Source: Leuctra nigra (Eukaryota; Arthropoda; Insecta; Plecoptera; Leuctridae). Taken from it: 64,000 bases of DNA. Made by a program: the position numbers and the translations under genes. The stretch covers positions 13,999,246 to 14,063,245 of the forward strand of contig OW203773.1 of NCBI GenBank assembly GCA_934045905.1, read 5' to 3'. Shown one piece after another: positions 10,397 through 22,385 of the stretch (its first letter is position 1; the number at the start of each line of letters is the position of its first letter). The notes under the pieces were generated by a model. It did no database searches. It saw only the letters and a list, made by a program, of their open reading frames with translations, and had not been told where the DNA came from.

Positions 10397-10669
10397 GACG
10401 GAACAGGTATGGCTGAGTGGTTACGCTCTGAACTTGTATTCCGGACGCCCGGGTTCGATTCCCGCGGCCGTCCTTCCTGACTGTGGTATTCCCTCAGTCG
10501 AGAGGTAAATGCTGAGAAGGTACCCTACTAATAGGCCACGACCGCCTCCTTCCCACCTTCCATCCTTACCTTCTCTTCACCATCATCTCCCAATCATCAT
10601 CATCATAATCATTCATCCGTCGCCATTAGCCTCGCTGCAGAACAGTGCGACGTTAAACCCCAGACAAAA
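10397..10669 (+). mobile_element. tRNA-derived SINE with 12-bp target duplication
   Basis: This full-length copy has A box TGGCTGAGTGG, B box GGTTCGATTCC, the common body and an ACAAAAAA tail. The flanks AAGTGCTCTAGG (10385-10396) and AAGTGCTATAGG (10670-10681) differ at one base and form the target duplication. Short divergence from other copies makes it one of the younger insertions. Confidence 0.85.
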
Positions 10670-10689
10670 AAGTGCTATAGGAATATAAT

Positions 10690-10890
10690 TGTTTAACGTC
10701 GCACTGTTCTGCAGCGAGGCTAATGGCGACGGATGAATGATTATGATGATGATTGGGAGTTGATGGTGAAGAGAAGGTAATGATGGAAGGTGGGAAGGAG
10801 GCGGTCGTGGCCTATTAGTAGGGTACCTTCCCAACACTTGCCTGTCGACTGAGGGAAACTATGAAATATCATCAGTCAGGAACAAGATTT
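10690..10890 (-). mobile_element. SINE (antisense), tail-to-tail with the previous copy
   Basis: On the minus strand the body runs from CAGTCGACAGGCAAG through GGGAAGGTACCC to CAGAACAGTGCGACGTTAAAC. The tRNA head is missing. Together with 10397-10669 it makes an inverted pair whose shared bodies could fold back on each other. Confidence 0.75.
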
Positions 10891-11254
10891 CGTGGCTCGA
10901 ATAGTATTATAATAATAGTTTGAAATGGTCATTTATGGGTAGTTTTCACTGTTTTTGCAAACACCGTTGGTGTTCCTTTCAGAAGCAATGAAAATATTTG
11001 ATATTTCAATAAATAGATATTTAACTTAATTAGGTTTAAGTTGAATTTTTTAATTCTTCTCTTTTTTGTGATATTTGGTGATTTCTGCCAATTTTAATGT
11101 CTCTGAGCTCAGCTCCAAGTTTTGACGTCACGTTTTGAAGTTCGATTCATTGAATTTAAGCATTTGAAAATCTCTCAGAACTTTTAGCAGTTCATTTTTT
11201 CTGTCAATGATACACAAACTACATTCTCTACAACTGTGTCCCTCAATATATCTG

Positions 11255-11505
11255 TACTTCAGAGGTAGAATGATGGAAGTCCATTTCAACGATTCTTGAG
11301 TTGAGCTCAAAAACAGTCATTTTTCTGTCTTCATCCAATCATATTTGTAATGGTGACATTAGTCATTATGGAAGAGAATACTTCAATATAACTGTATTTG
11401 TTGACGTCAGTCAAATGACAATTGTTAGACCTTGATTATATAATTCCAAAAGTGCGAAACTCAAAATTTATAGAAAGTTGACTTCCGCCCTTCTACCACT
11501 AAGTG
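11255..11505. mobile_element. MITE family 3, uninterrupted copy
   Basis: The inverted ends are ACTTCAGAGGTAGAATGATG with GGAAGTCC, and GGACTTCC-like GACTTCCGCCCTTCTACC. The interior contains CTTCATCCAATCATATTTG, TAATGGTGACATTAGTCATT, AATACTTCAATATAACTG and GACGTCAGTCAAATGACAAT. It serves as the reference for the nested copies. Confidence 0.8.
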
Positions 11506-11572
11506 CAGGAATATTCTATCTCGAACAAGAAGTTCGCAATTTCTACATGACCATGTAGACTATATCTTCCCC

Positions 11573-11965
11573 TTAGACGGCTGGGTAGTGAGTTTGACCT
11601 TGAAGAGTTTTTTAATATAATTTTATCAATGTCTTTTACCAATGTAATTGTTAACAAAATAAGGCTTTGTACGAGTATTCAGAACAGTTCAATGAAAATA
11701 ATTCCATATCTTGTAATTGTTTATTAGATTTACTTTGTCCTACAGACGTTTAGTGCCCGAAAATTAGTAAAATTATGGCTCTAAATATCTTTTGGACAAA
11801 TTAAAACTAATAGCTTATTCCAAACTATGAAATTATTTTCATTGATCTGTTCTGAATACTCGTACAAAACCCTATTTTGTTAACAATTACATTGGTAAAA
11901 GATATTGATACAAATCGATTAAAAAACTCTTCAAGGCCACGCTCACTACTCAGCCCTCTTAAATC
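11573..11965. mobile_element. Long-TIR foldback element (family FB-1)
   Basis: Arms of about 170 bp run from TTAGACGGCTGGGTAGTGAG to the centre near 11765 and back to CTCACTACTCAGCCCTCTTAA. They include CTTGAAGAGTTTTTTAAT, TTGTTAACAAAATA and GAACAG motifs. The element is non-coding. A closely related copy lies at 30305-30695 and a degraded one at 53340-54211. Confidence 0.8.
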
Positions 11966-12154
11966 TAAATTATTTTGGAAAAATCATATAATTTCACGCA
12001 CAAAAGATTTTCTTGTGTTCAAAAAAAGGAGAACTCTTATGCCCTTGTTACCCGCAAAGAAACTCCCCAAGAAGTTCTCGAAAACTACGTGAAGTTGAAG
12101 ATGTCCGAATCTCGAGCTGAATCAATAGCAAGTCAACAGGCTGGGATTGATTAA

Positions 12155-12205
12155 AACCGACCAATCAGAGAGCGGCTATCATGAGCAGGCAGCCAATCAG
12201 CAGCT
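12155..12205 (+). promoter_or_regulatory. Pair of CCAAT motifs
   Basis: The sequence has ACCAATCAGAG and GCCAATCAGCAG about 35 bp apart, resembling the cluster at 5275-5370. No transcript is supported nearby, so any promoter role is speculative. Confidence 0.2.
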
Positions 12206-12239
12206 AGCTGGGTCACGGAGGGGTCGCCATGTATGTTAC

Positions 12240-13700
12240 AAGGCGAACATAATGTCTCTTTTGCAGGGTGGCAAGAAGCAGGGGTTGTTGGAAAATCCCA
12301 GTCCGGGAGATTTTGTTTGAAGTTTTACTTATTTATCAATTATTGGTTCACTGTGTTTTGTAATAAATTAGAATGTAAAACGAAGTACACAAAATATTTC
12401 GTGGCTTTATACTGCCTTTTAAATAAAATTTGACAACATTTTCTAGAATCACCGGAAAGGACCTACTTTCAGATGGTATTTTCAAGTGAGGAAATTATAT
12501 AAAAACCCTGCCGTGTTTTTTAGGCTTGGACATAATTTGACAACCCTGCCTCTTTGTACCAAGCAACTTAATTTCCATAAACACATTTTAACATTTATTC
12601 TAATTTTGGGTTGCACTTTTTATGTCTTTGTAAATTTACCTTGGTACATACTGATAGTTTACTAATTTTTGTGGAGAGTAAAAGTCACAAAGTATAGTTT
12701 AAGTTGGTACCACAAGAGAAATCAGGCAAACATCGAAAAAAGAACTCTATTTACTCGGGAATACGATCGTCTAATAAATTTTATATTGATGATCTTCATT
12801 TGTCAAGAAAGTAGAAAAATACATGGGTTTTCATTTATAAATTACTATGTTTTGGTAGTCTGTCGTCAAGATGTCCTTGATGTGTCCGTGAGATATTATT
12901 TAAAACGTCCCACTTCTGCCACCAAATGTAATTTGAATTCAATAATTTAACTCCGTGTTATTGTTTACACAAAATGTGAGCTCAGTTAGTGATAAAACCA
13001 TACATTTTCATAATTTTGTCTAAGTTTATACGTTACTATTGTGGATATATGAGAAAAACAAATTTTTTATATATATATATATTACGAAAGTGTGCACACG
13101 ATTTTCCTACTATTTTAATTGATAAGCAAGTAGACTACATTGTTACAATACATTATTCTTGTTATGTTAGTACATAGCAAACTTTTGTTTATTTGAATCT
13201 TTGAAATCAAAAGTCTGACCGGTTTTTATGTAATTATTATTTTTGTGTCCCTGATAAAGTGAAAGTAAATAAAAGTAATAAAACTAATAAAAGTAGCCCA
13301 AAAGCAAGTACCTGAATTCATTACCGAAATAATAGTGTATCACATACACCATTAACCTATTTTTAAATCAATAAACGAGATTTCATAATTGCGTGCGCAA
13401 ACAATTGTTTCTAGCCAAAGTTTATTAAATGTCTTCTTAGCAAAAACTTCTTACAACATTTAGTAAAAACAACAATAAATCTTAACAATTATCAACTTCA
13501 TCGCATATGAAGTCACGAACCTCCGATTCAAAGAAAATTACGGCGAAGAAAAAGAAACAACTTTAATGATAAGATTTCTAGTTGCTGATAAGAAATCTTT
13601 ACAATTTCTTTTAGCTACACAATTATTCTTTAGCAATTAAGAAGGGAGCCATAAAGAACGGAATACCTATAAGTTCAAATTATGACGGGAACCGATAGTT
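12240..13700. other. AT-rich interval without a supported gene
   Basis: The short open frames here (93 codons or fewer) have no domains. A (TA)n tract lies at about 13067-13082. No RNA gene is seen. Confidence 0.4.
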
Positions 13701-13711
13701 AAAATCCAGTG

Positions 13712-13860
13712 TTGGGGAAAGAACGTTTGGTAAATTCACGTCGTTTCTTTTTTCCAGATCGTATGAAATAATTCATTCACTATTTTGTAAGTGAACGTAA
13801 AGTTTCAAAAGTTCATATTTTTGCTGAATAAAGTTCCTCAACCTCAATAAAGTTATAATC
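13712..13860 (+). mobile_element. One-ended relative of the CAGTGTTGGGGAA MITE
   Basis: It begins CAGTGTTGGGGAAAGAACG and continues with GTTCA-rich sequence like the element at 1694-2219. A matching right end is not found within the next kilobase, so it may be truncated. Confidence 0.45.
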
Positions 13861-14093
13861 TGACCCGACAACATGCCAACGTACTGGGTGGACAATTCAA
13901 TAATTGAGCATTGCTGATATAAAACAAAATAAGTTCGTGCAAGCTATGAATAAGCTGTTTTGTATGTCAACACCTAATAAATATTATTTTAACCAACTTA
14001 TTACCCCTAAATCCACAATTTCGACATCCTTCTCATCTGGCATCGTAAAATGTTCTTCATTTACACAGCACGTTGCTCGTAAAGATGATCTGG

Positions 14094-14216
14094 AGCCCTA
14101 TTCGAAAACTTTTAAATTCCCAATTCTGGTGGAATTCGATTTCATTCAATGTTAATCCTTATGGCCGTGACCGGATTCCATCAGAATGGAATTAGGAAAA
14201 TGTTCTAGAATAGACC
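14094..14216. mobile_element. GGGCCCTATTC-family MITE
   Basis: The ends AGCCCTATTCGAAAACTTTT and the counterpart TTCTAGAATAGACCT are inverted. The interior GGAATTCGATT, CAATGTTAATCC, GGCCGTGACCGGATTCCATC matches the copy at 1322-1448. Confidence 0.65.
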
Positions 14217-14489
14217 TCATGTTTGATTTTCAGATGAAGTACGAAGTTATACATTGCCGTCACAACGCAAATAAAACATACATCCATATTGATTGAAATA
14301 TGAGCCAATCAATCAACATAAAACTATATTTTCATCGAAACTTGAAAATAGCATCTAAACACCCTGGTACATAGCAAATCAGATTCAATTCAATTGGCAC
14401 TGAAAAATATTCATTTCGATACTTCATTTCTGACAGATATTAAAAATGTCAATATGTGCTTACGTTCTTGACTGTTTGGGCTAAAAAAA

Positions 14490-14762
14490 AAACAGACAAT
14501 GTTGGTCTTAATGATCATGCAAAAGAATTATCGAAAACCATTTTCATATTTCAGTCCATCAGGAGATATTTATTTAAATTTTAACCAATTAATGGATATC
14601 AAAATAATTAGGGTCAGCAACGCCCAGAGAATACCCAACATTACAGCTCGATTGAAGAAAAACTGTGACCTGTATGGCCTCAGTAACAGAAAAAAAACAC
14701 ACAAAAAACAGAGGTCCGTGCCAAAAGAGCCAAAAGGAGACGCTCGCTCAATAAACAATCTA
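14490..14762 (+). repeat. Dispersed repeat ending in GACGCTCGCTC
   Basis: It aligns with 18418-18728: ACAATGTTGGTCTTAATGA, CATCAGGAGATATTTATTTA, GGGTCAGCAA, ACAGAGGTCCGTG and AAAAGGAGACGCTCGCT. The short palindromic tail GACGCTCGCTTCGCTCGCTC of the second copy is reduced here. The class of element is unknown. Confidence 0.6.
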
Positions 14763-14769
14763 CTCCTAC

Positions 14770-15450
14770 CCATGCAGCGAGTGTACACGAGTATACCCCC
14801 ACCCCCACACGGACTGTAGACATCGCGTGCGCAAACAGTTTTGCGCGTATCTCGTCCCTTGTCATGTGACATGTTGACAGTAAACGAGGGGGTGGGGGGA
14901 TGACTCCTGGGGGGTTTGTTTACAACCCACCCCCTCCTGTGATGGTTAGGCGGGGAGTCGTCATCCCTTGGGGCCTCTTTTCAAAACCACCGGCATAATT
15001 GATTGCGGATCTGATTAAATATACAATCAAGACAAACATAGATCAAGTACACATGCGGCAAAAATTTCACGTTAGGTAATTTAACTGTACATAATAACTT
15101 TGTATATATTTCGTTAGATGTATCAAAAACCTAAACATAAGAAACGTTGTAAAACGTAAGTGTCGGTTCCGATTTGCTTTTTACCGAAGAAATTAACAAC
15201 AGAAATTAACAACAAATTAACAATTTTATATCAGAAGGTAACGCTGCATTTCTTACAGAAAATGTAAGCACAAAGAATCTTGAAAAAATATGACATATTT
15301 TTTAAAGTCATCTTTATTTTTGCACCTACTAATAGACATATGTATGCAAATAATCTGCCATATTTTATGATCGAATTCACTATACTGGATTAATCATGAC
15401 CACCATCTATAATTTGGTCCAATTTATATTCATCATAATACTGACTGACA
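14770..15450. other. Unassigned interval
   Basis: A GC-rich patch at 14880-14990 has inverted pieces (GGATGACTCC and GGAGTCGTCATCC) that could fold. The remainder is AT-rich without features I can name. Confidence 0.35.
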
Positions 15451-15456
15451 TTGCTA

Positions 15457-15601
15457 TAGACCGATTTAAAAATTATCCAGGTGGCTCTGCTTTTCAAAAC
15501 ATTTCACATGCAGTTTGGTTTTCCATATATCTGTTGGTGTTTTTATCCATTGTTGTAAAACACCAATAGAGAGCCACCTAGATAATTTTTAAATCGGTCT
15601 A
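15457..15601. mobile_element. Small MITE (TAGACCGATTTAAAAATTATC ends)
   Basis: The inverted ends TAGACCGATTTAAAAATTAT and ATAATTTTTAAATCGGTCTA continue into AGGTGGCTCT and AGAGCCACCT, about 32 bp with few mismatches. A larger relative with the same arms is at 52650-53321. Confidence 0.85.
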
Positions 15602-15754
15602 TTTTCCCAAAAATATTTGTCATTCAAACATTAATATCGTTGTTGTTTCTTCTGAAGTGTATATCTGCCCGATTGGTATGTGTGAAAACCAAAAATAAAA
15701 TATATTACAATCTAATTTGATAAATAATCACATACGACACAATTTAGATCGAGT

Positions 15755-15915
15755 TACACTCAACAAATCATAAAACGGTATTTGAGCGAAACGGATTGGC
15801 TGCTGTTCAGGTTCCTTGACAATCAATTCTTGTTTTTATCAGTGAAATCAGAGCTCAACTACTTTTTTAGCCAATCCGTTTCTTTTGAATAACGTTTTAT
15901 CTTTTGTTGGGTGTA
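15755..15915. mobile_element. MITE family 2 copy
   Basis: The ends TACACTCAACAAATCATAAA and TTATCTTTTGTTGGGTGTA are inverted, and GAAACGGATTGGCTGCTGTT and AGCCAATCCGTTTC lie just inside. It is shorter than the 6892-7103 copy through an internal deletion. Confidence 0.75.
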
Positions 15916-16227
15916 CGATCTTGGTTTGTAACATTTATAGCCTGAAAAAATATTTTTATAAATAAACTTCGGAATTGATATAATTTCCTGGCGAATTAAG
16001 TTACAAATCAATATGGCAAAAACGATTACGGAGTTATCTCATTTGAACTCAAAAATATAGCCAATAAACCGCCACCAAACTAAAAATAAACAAATAAAAA
16101 ACTGAGTGAATAATAACAGGTGCAATCAAGCAAACGTTTTGCACAATTAACCCCCCTCCCCTGGTGGCCATGATTGGGGGTGGAGGTTATGGGAACGAGC
16201 ACCTGCAGGGCTAAATCAACCCTAAAT

Positions 16228-16253
16228 CCCCCCCCCCCCCCCCCCCCCCCCCC
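16228..16253 (+). repeat. Poly-C tract (26 C)
   Basis: An uninterrupted run of 26 C is followed by GTCAACATT. Long mononucleotide runs are often mis-sized in assemblies, and the other strand could form a G-quadruplex. Comparable runs are at 18846-18864, 54533-54554 and 58918-58937. Confidence 0.9.
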
Positions 16254-16294
16254 GTCAACATTAGCCCACGGACAGCCTTGTATACTCGTTCATC

Positions 16295-16465
16295 AGGCAG
16301 CGGGCCTCAACGGCGCACGCTTGTGCAGCTAATGGCGGCGGTGAATGATGATGATGAAGGATAGGTAGGATGCAAGGAGGCGGTTGTGGCATTAGCAGGG
16401 AACCTTCACAGCATCTGGGTCTCGACTGAGGGAAAACCACAGGAAAACTTCAGTCAGGAACGACG
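16295..16465 (-). mobile_element. Diverged antisense SINE body
   Basis: On the minus strand it reads CTCAGTCGAGACC, then GATGCTG.GAAGGTTCC, GCCACAACCGCCTCCTTGC, ATCATCATC and GCCGCCATTAGC. It is clearly more decayed than the 10397 copy and lacks the head. Confidence 0.6.
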
Positions 16466-17830
16466 CCAGCGGCAATCTAAGCCTGCTATGCAGAAACATC
16501 TTGATAAGGCAAGACTTACACGAATGAGCAATATTTTTATAATATAGGCAGAAATATTGACAATGGATTCTATTAAAATCTAAACAAGGTAGGTACCTTG
16601 CCAAGAACATGCCAAGAATTTTCACCAAGATCTTGCCGTAAATCTAATTTGTTTTCACGCTCATGCGATGGGCTGGATTTTTCAACAACTGAGTATAGTT
16701 ACCAAAAAATAATGTTACTTTTAAGTTACTTTCAAGTTGCTTTTCAACTTTTCAATAGTATAAGAGAAATTGGGAGTTTAAAGACCACCAAAATATTATA
16801 TTTGTCAAATTAATATTTATCCCAAAAGTAACTCTCACAGTAACGAAAATTAAGTTACAAGTTACTCTAAAATTGTAACTTATATTTACTCACAGAGTTA
16901 CTGAGGATGAAATGTAATAACTAGTTACCTACCCCAAAAGTTGAAAATGAAAGTTGACAATGAAAGTTGAAAATTGACAATTGAAAATAGAAAAGCTTTA
17001 TTACATTATTCCAAAGGTGTCTTATTCTCAAAATCGAGAATAAGATTGCGTCATCCACTCCTAAGCACACAGATAAAATCTTTATAAAGATTTTATTCAA
17101 CATTTTAATGCTACATAATAATTTACCGATCAGCCTAAATCATTACGAACATCTGTATGACATCCACAAACAAAATCCATACCGCCACGAGGAAAAGTAC
17201 ATTATAATATCATTCTGTTTGCGTGCCGGCGAGTCATCCGTCGGCGAGGAGAACTCGAACAAAAGGAAATGTTTTGCGAAGAAGGCGGAGTTTTTCCTCG
17301 GCCATCGCATCTGACGGCCGACCATTTTCCGACCTGGTAAACTCGCCGCAGTAAACGAAACAAGCAATCTTGAGTTGGGTGGAAAACTCGAGGCCCGTGT
17401 TACACGATGTGTTTCTTGAAGAACTAACTTCTTATACCAGGGGCTGGATTCACATCAAGTACCTACCTAATTCCAATAGATTTTCCGAAAATATTTTTTC
17501 TTGAAATTAACAATGTTTATGAATTTTTTCAACATTTCAACTATATTTTTATGTAAAAGTTTCATCAGATGTTCTTGTAACTTGCAACTCTCGACTTATA
17601 TTGAGTTTTCAATATGATGTCTTCAGAATATGAGGAAATTTTACACAGAAGGTATTATATAGGAAAATTATTTAGAATTTGTTGTCTAACTTTTAAAAAC
17701 GTACGGCTTAGTATATATTTAAAAATCTTAATAAATACCTACCATAATGTTCTAATGCACATAATATAAGTTTTTGGAAAAAATCAATCTGCGGAAAATA
17801 GTTTAAATCTAATATTTACAATGAAAATTA
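16466..17830. other. Mixed repeat interval, no supported gene
   Basis: The 16690-16930 stretch repeats GTTAC/GTAAC motifs (TAAGTTACTTTCAAGTT, AGTTACAAGTTACTC), suggesting a decayed element. The 17215-17350 stretch is GC-richer and open for 68-74 codons on both strands, but neither frame shows a domain. The 17470-17760 stretch is the dispersed repeat related to 7760-8235. Confidence 0.4.
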
Positions 17831-18730
17831 CTGTGTTTTTTCGACTTGCCATGTTAAAGATACTAACTCAAATTTACTAGGAAAACGCTCTGAGTAACGC
17901 GTTGATGAGCGAGCACGGATACGCGCAACACCTCGAACCGAAATTATGTTCATCGAAAATGTCCTTAGCCAATAATAAGGACAAGCCAATAATTCTTGAA
18001 TTTCGCCACATACTTGTATGAAAATCTCCAACAATTCTCAAAATATTGGTCCCAATAACCACGCAAAGTTTTAAGTTGATCGATTGAACCTTTATGATTG
18101 AATGATTCCTTGTTAATTTCCAGAAAGTTTCTGCTCTAACAACCTTGAAGTGAAGATTCGAAGATGCCGTGAAATGTGAAATTCGAGAACTATGACAGCC
18201 AACACGCAAAATATCCGTAAACTGTCAATAACTTTAGAATTTAAACACAGTTTATTCTAAAAATTTTCAAAAATACAGATAATGTTGGACCCGATGACCA
18301 TGCAAATTTTTAAGTTGATCGGACAAACGGTTCTGGTTTAAATTTCAAAAAGCACATGAAATATTTTTTTAAATTTTAACCAATGAGAGGATTTGGCTGA
18401 AAATTTGTAAAATAAGAGACAATGTTGGTCTTAATGACCATGCAAAATATGAGTTTGATGAGATTCATCGAAGACCATTTTAATTTTTCAACCTATCAGG
18501 AGATATTTATTTAAATTTTAACCAATTGATAGATTTCAAAAAAAATTGGGGTCAGCAAACAGAGAAGGTTGTCTCTACATGTGTGCAAAATTTCAGATCG
18601 TTCGGTGAAACGGTGCGACTACCATTGCTCCAGATAACAGACAAAGGTAAAAACAAAAAAACAAAAAAACAGAGGTCCGTGTCAAAAGAGTCAAAAGGAG
18701 ACGCTCGCTTCGCTCGCTCAATAAACTGAT
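17830..18730 (+). repeat. Dispersed repeat, longer copy of the 14490 family
   Basis: The 18418-18728 part matches 14490-14762 and ends AGACGCTCGCTTCGCTCGCT. The upstream part repeats an ACGCAAAGTTTTAAGTTGATC-like phrase at about 18060 and 18305. A short segment (GGAAAACGCTCTGAGTAACG, 17879-17940) recurs near 39760. No ORF is convincing. Confidence 0.55.
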
Positions 18731-18867
18731 ATCTTGGAATTAGTTCGGCTAGCCCACTTTTTCTTGCGTTTATGGTGCACAAGGAAATTATCTATTAAAT
18801 AATCATATTTGTTCAGATATCTATAGGAGACCTCGACTATGGGCACCCCCCCCCCCCCCCCCCCTTT

Positions 18868-19133
18868 AAATGGAGCCACTTCTGGCAAGTTGGCTTATCA
18901 TCAGTCTACCTACAGATTAATTTATTTGTTTTTACATTTCGTTTTTCCATAGAGCAGTGAAAAAGGAGAAACAACTGAAATTGCAATTTAGTTACATTTA
19001 CTTTTTTAGCCATGGCAAACAGCTATAGCAAATATTTATATTGATTCAAATGCGCCCTTGATAGCCGCCATTTACCTAGTACCTACCAAAATAGCCACCA
19101 GAGTGCAGTCGTGTTCCTTGTTTTCTCAAATAT
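18868..19133. repeat. Dispersed repeat, copy without SINE
   Basis: It parallels 8571-9027 (GAGCCACTTCTGGCA, AGCAGTGAAAAAGGAGAAAC, CACCAGAGTGCAGTCGTGTT) but carries no SINE, giving an empty-site comparison. Confidence 0.6.
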
Positions 19134-19139
19134 CAATGA

Positions 19140-20300
19140 CAAACGATTCTTTGTTTGGGATTCGTAAGACTGTCGTCGATGAACGCTGACAAAACACGCC
19201 GCCTCGTTCTTACGTACAGACCAAGGTCAAATTCTTCACTCGTACGGCTGAGATCGTCTTACATTTCACCAGATTGCAGGGAAACCTGACGCAGTACAAC
19301 AATATTCTAGTGATAGTCGTATGACATGATCTATATATGAATGTGTATACATGTTCTATGATCTACTTCATTCCATGCAGTCTTGTGTCTTCTTTAACAT
19401 TGGTAGTCATATACCTGCCCATGCTATCTAGAACTCATGACTGCATGGAACGGAATAGTCACAATTCAGGAGTCTTCATTAAAGGGGGGCAACGGTCAGA
19501 AATTAAAATTTTACCATAATTACACATCAAACTATTAATATCTGTAAGACATATGAGAAGGTACCAATCCGGTTGTGATAGTGAGAGCAGCAAATCGAAA
19601 AGCGTGATTTTAATCGAAAGTATGCAAAGAATTTTAGTCCCATAAGGAATAAGCTGGACGCAAAATGTATATTGGTAACGTAGGAGAACCAAAATAGATA
19701 GAAATAAAAGAAGCTCTGCTACATATAAATAGGAGTGTTTTCTTCATTTTATCTCCGTTAAAATTTTCTGTGAATTGTAACCGTTTAGCTGCAAATAAAT
19801 ATAAAAACAAATCGCATCTGTTTTATACACCAAGAAGGTCCCATATTTTTTGTACAGAAGGTACATTCCTGCACGTCTCACTCCCACTCTCTGTAACTGG
19901 ACCCAAATTGTTTACACTAAGCGCTTGCTGACACTTGAAATAGTAATAAAATAGCCATAAACTAAACAATTTCATGCATCATCATAACACAACACATTAT
20001 ATATCTATTACAGTCTGCTCAAAGAATGTTGATACCATAAGACAAATCTCATGTAAACTAATATGCAATACAGTCAATAATTATTATTAATTATTACAAT
20101 ACCGTTGGCACATTTGCACTTATCAATTATCTATAAACATGACAAGATGAAATGATGGTAATTTTTCATATTCTGACTGTTGTCGCCCTTTAAGCCAGAA
20201 TTTGTTATAAAATTTGCGGCTTTCAACATCGACGAAAGCATTCAGTACTGCCGCTAGCAACGAGTCCCATAGAGTAGATGTAAGTGGAAATATCTGCTAA
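19140..20300. other. AT-rich interval without a supported gene
   Basis: Only a small hairpin (TTCCATGCAGTC at about 19373 with GACTGCATGGAA at about 19439) stands out. Short open frames of 60-77 codons carry no domain. Confidence 0.4.
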
Positions 20301-20306
20301 TAAGTA

Positions 20307-20610
20307 CAACACTTGGCGAAAGTAAAAATTGTATTTGAAAGCAACAGATTGGCTGATAGAGATTCGATGACATCATACGATGAAGTCTATGTCAACTCGT
20401 CATCTACCTCTATTGTGTGAGCTCTGATTTCATTGATATATTGTCAAGGAACCAGGGCAGTTATTCTATAACTTAAAAAATCTGGATTCGGCCCGAATTT
20501 GATTCGCCATATTGATTAACATTGCACCGAATCTGGATTTTTGAAGTTATAGAATTACTGCCCAGACCAGCAGGCAATCCGTTTCGTTCGTACTGTTTTT
20601 ACTTTATAGC
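20307..20610. mobile_element. MITE family 2 relative with nested MITE
   Basis: Outer parts (TTTGAAAGCAACAGATTGGC, GTGAGCTCTGATTTCATTGA, CAGGCAATCCGTTTCGTTCG) match 6892-7103. A second element at 20455-20563 lies inside with inverted ends GGGCAGTTATTCTATAACTT and AAGTTATAGAATTACTGCCC, flanked by CAG on both sides. Confidence 0.7.
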
Positions 20611-20611
20611 G

Positions 20612-21410
20612 AAAAGCCACAAACTTTTGATTCACTATCAAAATCACTGTGTTGGATGAAAGATAATAGAAAATAGCAAATAATACGTTTTTTTACATCT
20701 AGACCCAGAAACAGATGTTTATACGTCCATAGGGTAGTGGCATGACCCTGGTTCCTATGGTAACAGACCCCATTTTTTGCTGGGGTACGTACAGGCAATT
20801 TTTAAATATTTTAAATGCAGTCGACAGAAACGACAGAACCGGTCTCAAATTAAAGAAGAGAATGCAGATCTTGAAGATCAAGTAAGATAATGATTACCTA
20901 CCTACTTCTCACTTATGTCTGCACTGAAAGCAGTCGTTTTGGAAAGGTCCTATATGTAAATAAAGTAAGCTCTGATGATAATAATACCAAATAAAATCTG
21001 TCTCAAGTTAGATTTTGGTCAGCTGTGGCTTACAGATGAGATTGGCAAATTAGATATAGTCAAAATGCACATGAATTGTAGAGCAACAATTACGTAATAT
21101 CTCGACAATCCTCTGGTAACATGGGCTTAAGATAGCATGCCACCCTCACATCCATCCCGCAAGTAGCCTCAAACACCCCTGGCCACGCCCCCTGATAGCC
21201 ATCGCCGCTGTGATTGGCGGGACCAGTGCGCAGACGCAAGTGTATCGAGCAAACAAGTCTACACTTGTCCTTGAGGAGGTACAAACCAGGCCGGAGCAGA
21301 ATAGCCCAGAATGTTCGGACCAAACTGAGCGTTCTGCATTGGAACATTCATAACATAATGTCGAAGAAAAAAATGTTAGATGTAATTTTATGATGTTTCA
21401 AAATTTTCTT
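20612..21410. other. Unassigned interval
   Basis: The segment 21100-21345 is GC-richer and open on the minus strand for 85 codons, with no recognisable domain. I leave it unannotated. Confidence 0.35.
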
Positions 21411-21414
21411 TCAT

Positions 21415-21627
21415 CAAAAACACAACTGAAATTGATCGCTCAATATTTATCTGATTGACTGATAAATGTTAGATCGCACCATCAGAAGTGAGTCCAAGCA
21501 ATCTCCTTGTCTCACTCTAGTAGATGACCTCTTATTTCAATGATGATAACAAGTTTTGATTGGTATGGAACATGACAGCAGTCATTCAAATTTGTTCACT
21601 GATCAATTTTTGTTTGGCCGAGTGTAC
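21415..21627 (-). mobile_element. MITE family 1, inverted copy
   Basis: On the minus strand it runs GTACACTCGGCCAAACAAAA, CATGTTCCATACC, GAGTGAGACAAGGAGATTG, ATCAGTCAATCAGATAAAT, GAGCGATCAATTTC. It sits head-to-head with the next copy. Confidence 0.7.
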
Positions 21628-21652
21628 ACTTGGTAAAGGAAAAAGTTATCTA

Positions 21653-21832
21653 GGTGTAGTTGACCAAATTTGAGTGACTGCTGATCATTTCCATTTAACA
21701 ATCAATGCTTGTTAATATCATTTAAATGAGAGGTCACCTACTAGAGTGAGACAAGGAGATCGCTTAGACTGACTTCTGATGGTGCAATCTACAGATTATT
21801 TGAGTGATCATTTCTTGTTTTGCCGGGTATAC
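21653..21832 (+). mobile_element. MITE family 1, direct copy
   Basis: It shares GTAGTTGACCAAATTTGAG, GACTGCTGATCA, AGAGGTCACCTACTAGAGTG, AGACAAGGAGATCG and GTGATCATTTCTTGTTTTGC with other family 1 copies and ends GCCGGGTATAC. Two copies in opposite orientation only about 25 bp apart could form a large hairpin. Confidence 0.7.
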
Positions 21833-21938
21833 GATCAAAACGCCTTAAGCTAATTGTTTTTGAACTATGAACTTTCGAATTGCCTAGATTTATTGAAAGT
21901 TATTGTCACTTTATCTCTCAGCAACATTCTATAAAGTC

Positions 21939-22035
21939 CAGACTAGAGCAACTTTTGGTTGAGCACATTATCGTCACCAATGTGACTCTCACTCGATCAG
22001 AACCAAGTTCCTCATAGCAAAAGGTTGATAGTCTG
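21939..22035. mobile_element. Very small inverted-repeat element
   Basis: CAGACTAGAGCAACTTTTGG is mirrored by AAAAGGTTGATAGTCTG. The 97-bp unit has no ORF. Its class is unknown because the flanking duplication is not obvious. Confidence 0.45.
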
Positions 22036-22385
22036 AATCGGCCTTTACAAATGTACAGGTATTCTGTTTTGTTTTGCATTTATAACATCAACAAAGAATA
22101 GTTTTATTCGTGTGGAGTTTGGTTTGAACACCCCAATGTCATAAAACCCAACTGGCAAACTCTACCAGTTCATATGAAACAATAATTTGGATGAATTGAT
22201 ATTATTTATCCATTGTTCATCGAACACAACGTTATACAAGCTGAGGTGAAAACTTGCGATGAATTCCACAATTGGTGGCAGAAAAGGGATTTTAGTTTAA
22301 AACTTATTCAGACGGCAATGATAGTAAAACTGCCGGATACAACTGAAGAGAAGAAGAAGAAGAAGAATACTCAAACAAATAGAAA

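Noticed and set aside
14499..14872. Overlapping 106- and 100-codon frames
   Set aside because: They lie in a dispersed repeat shared with 18418-18728, where the frames are not preserved.
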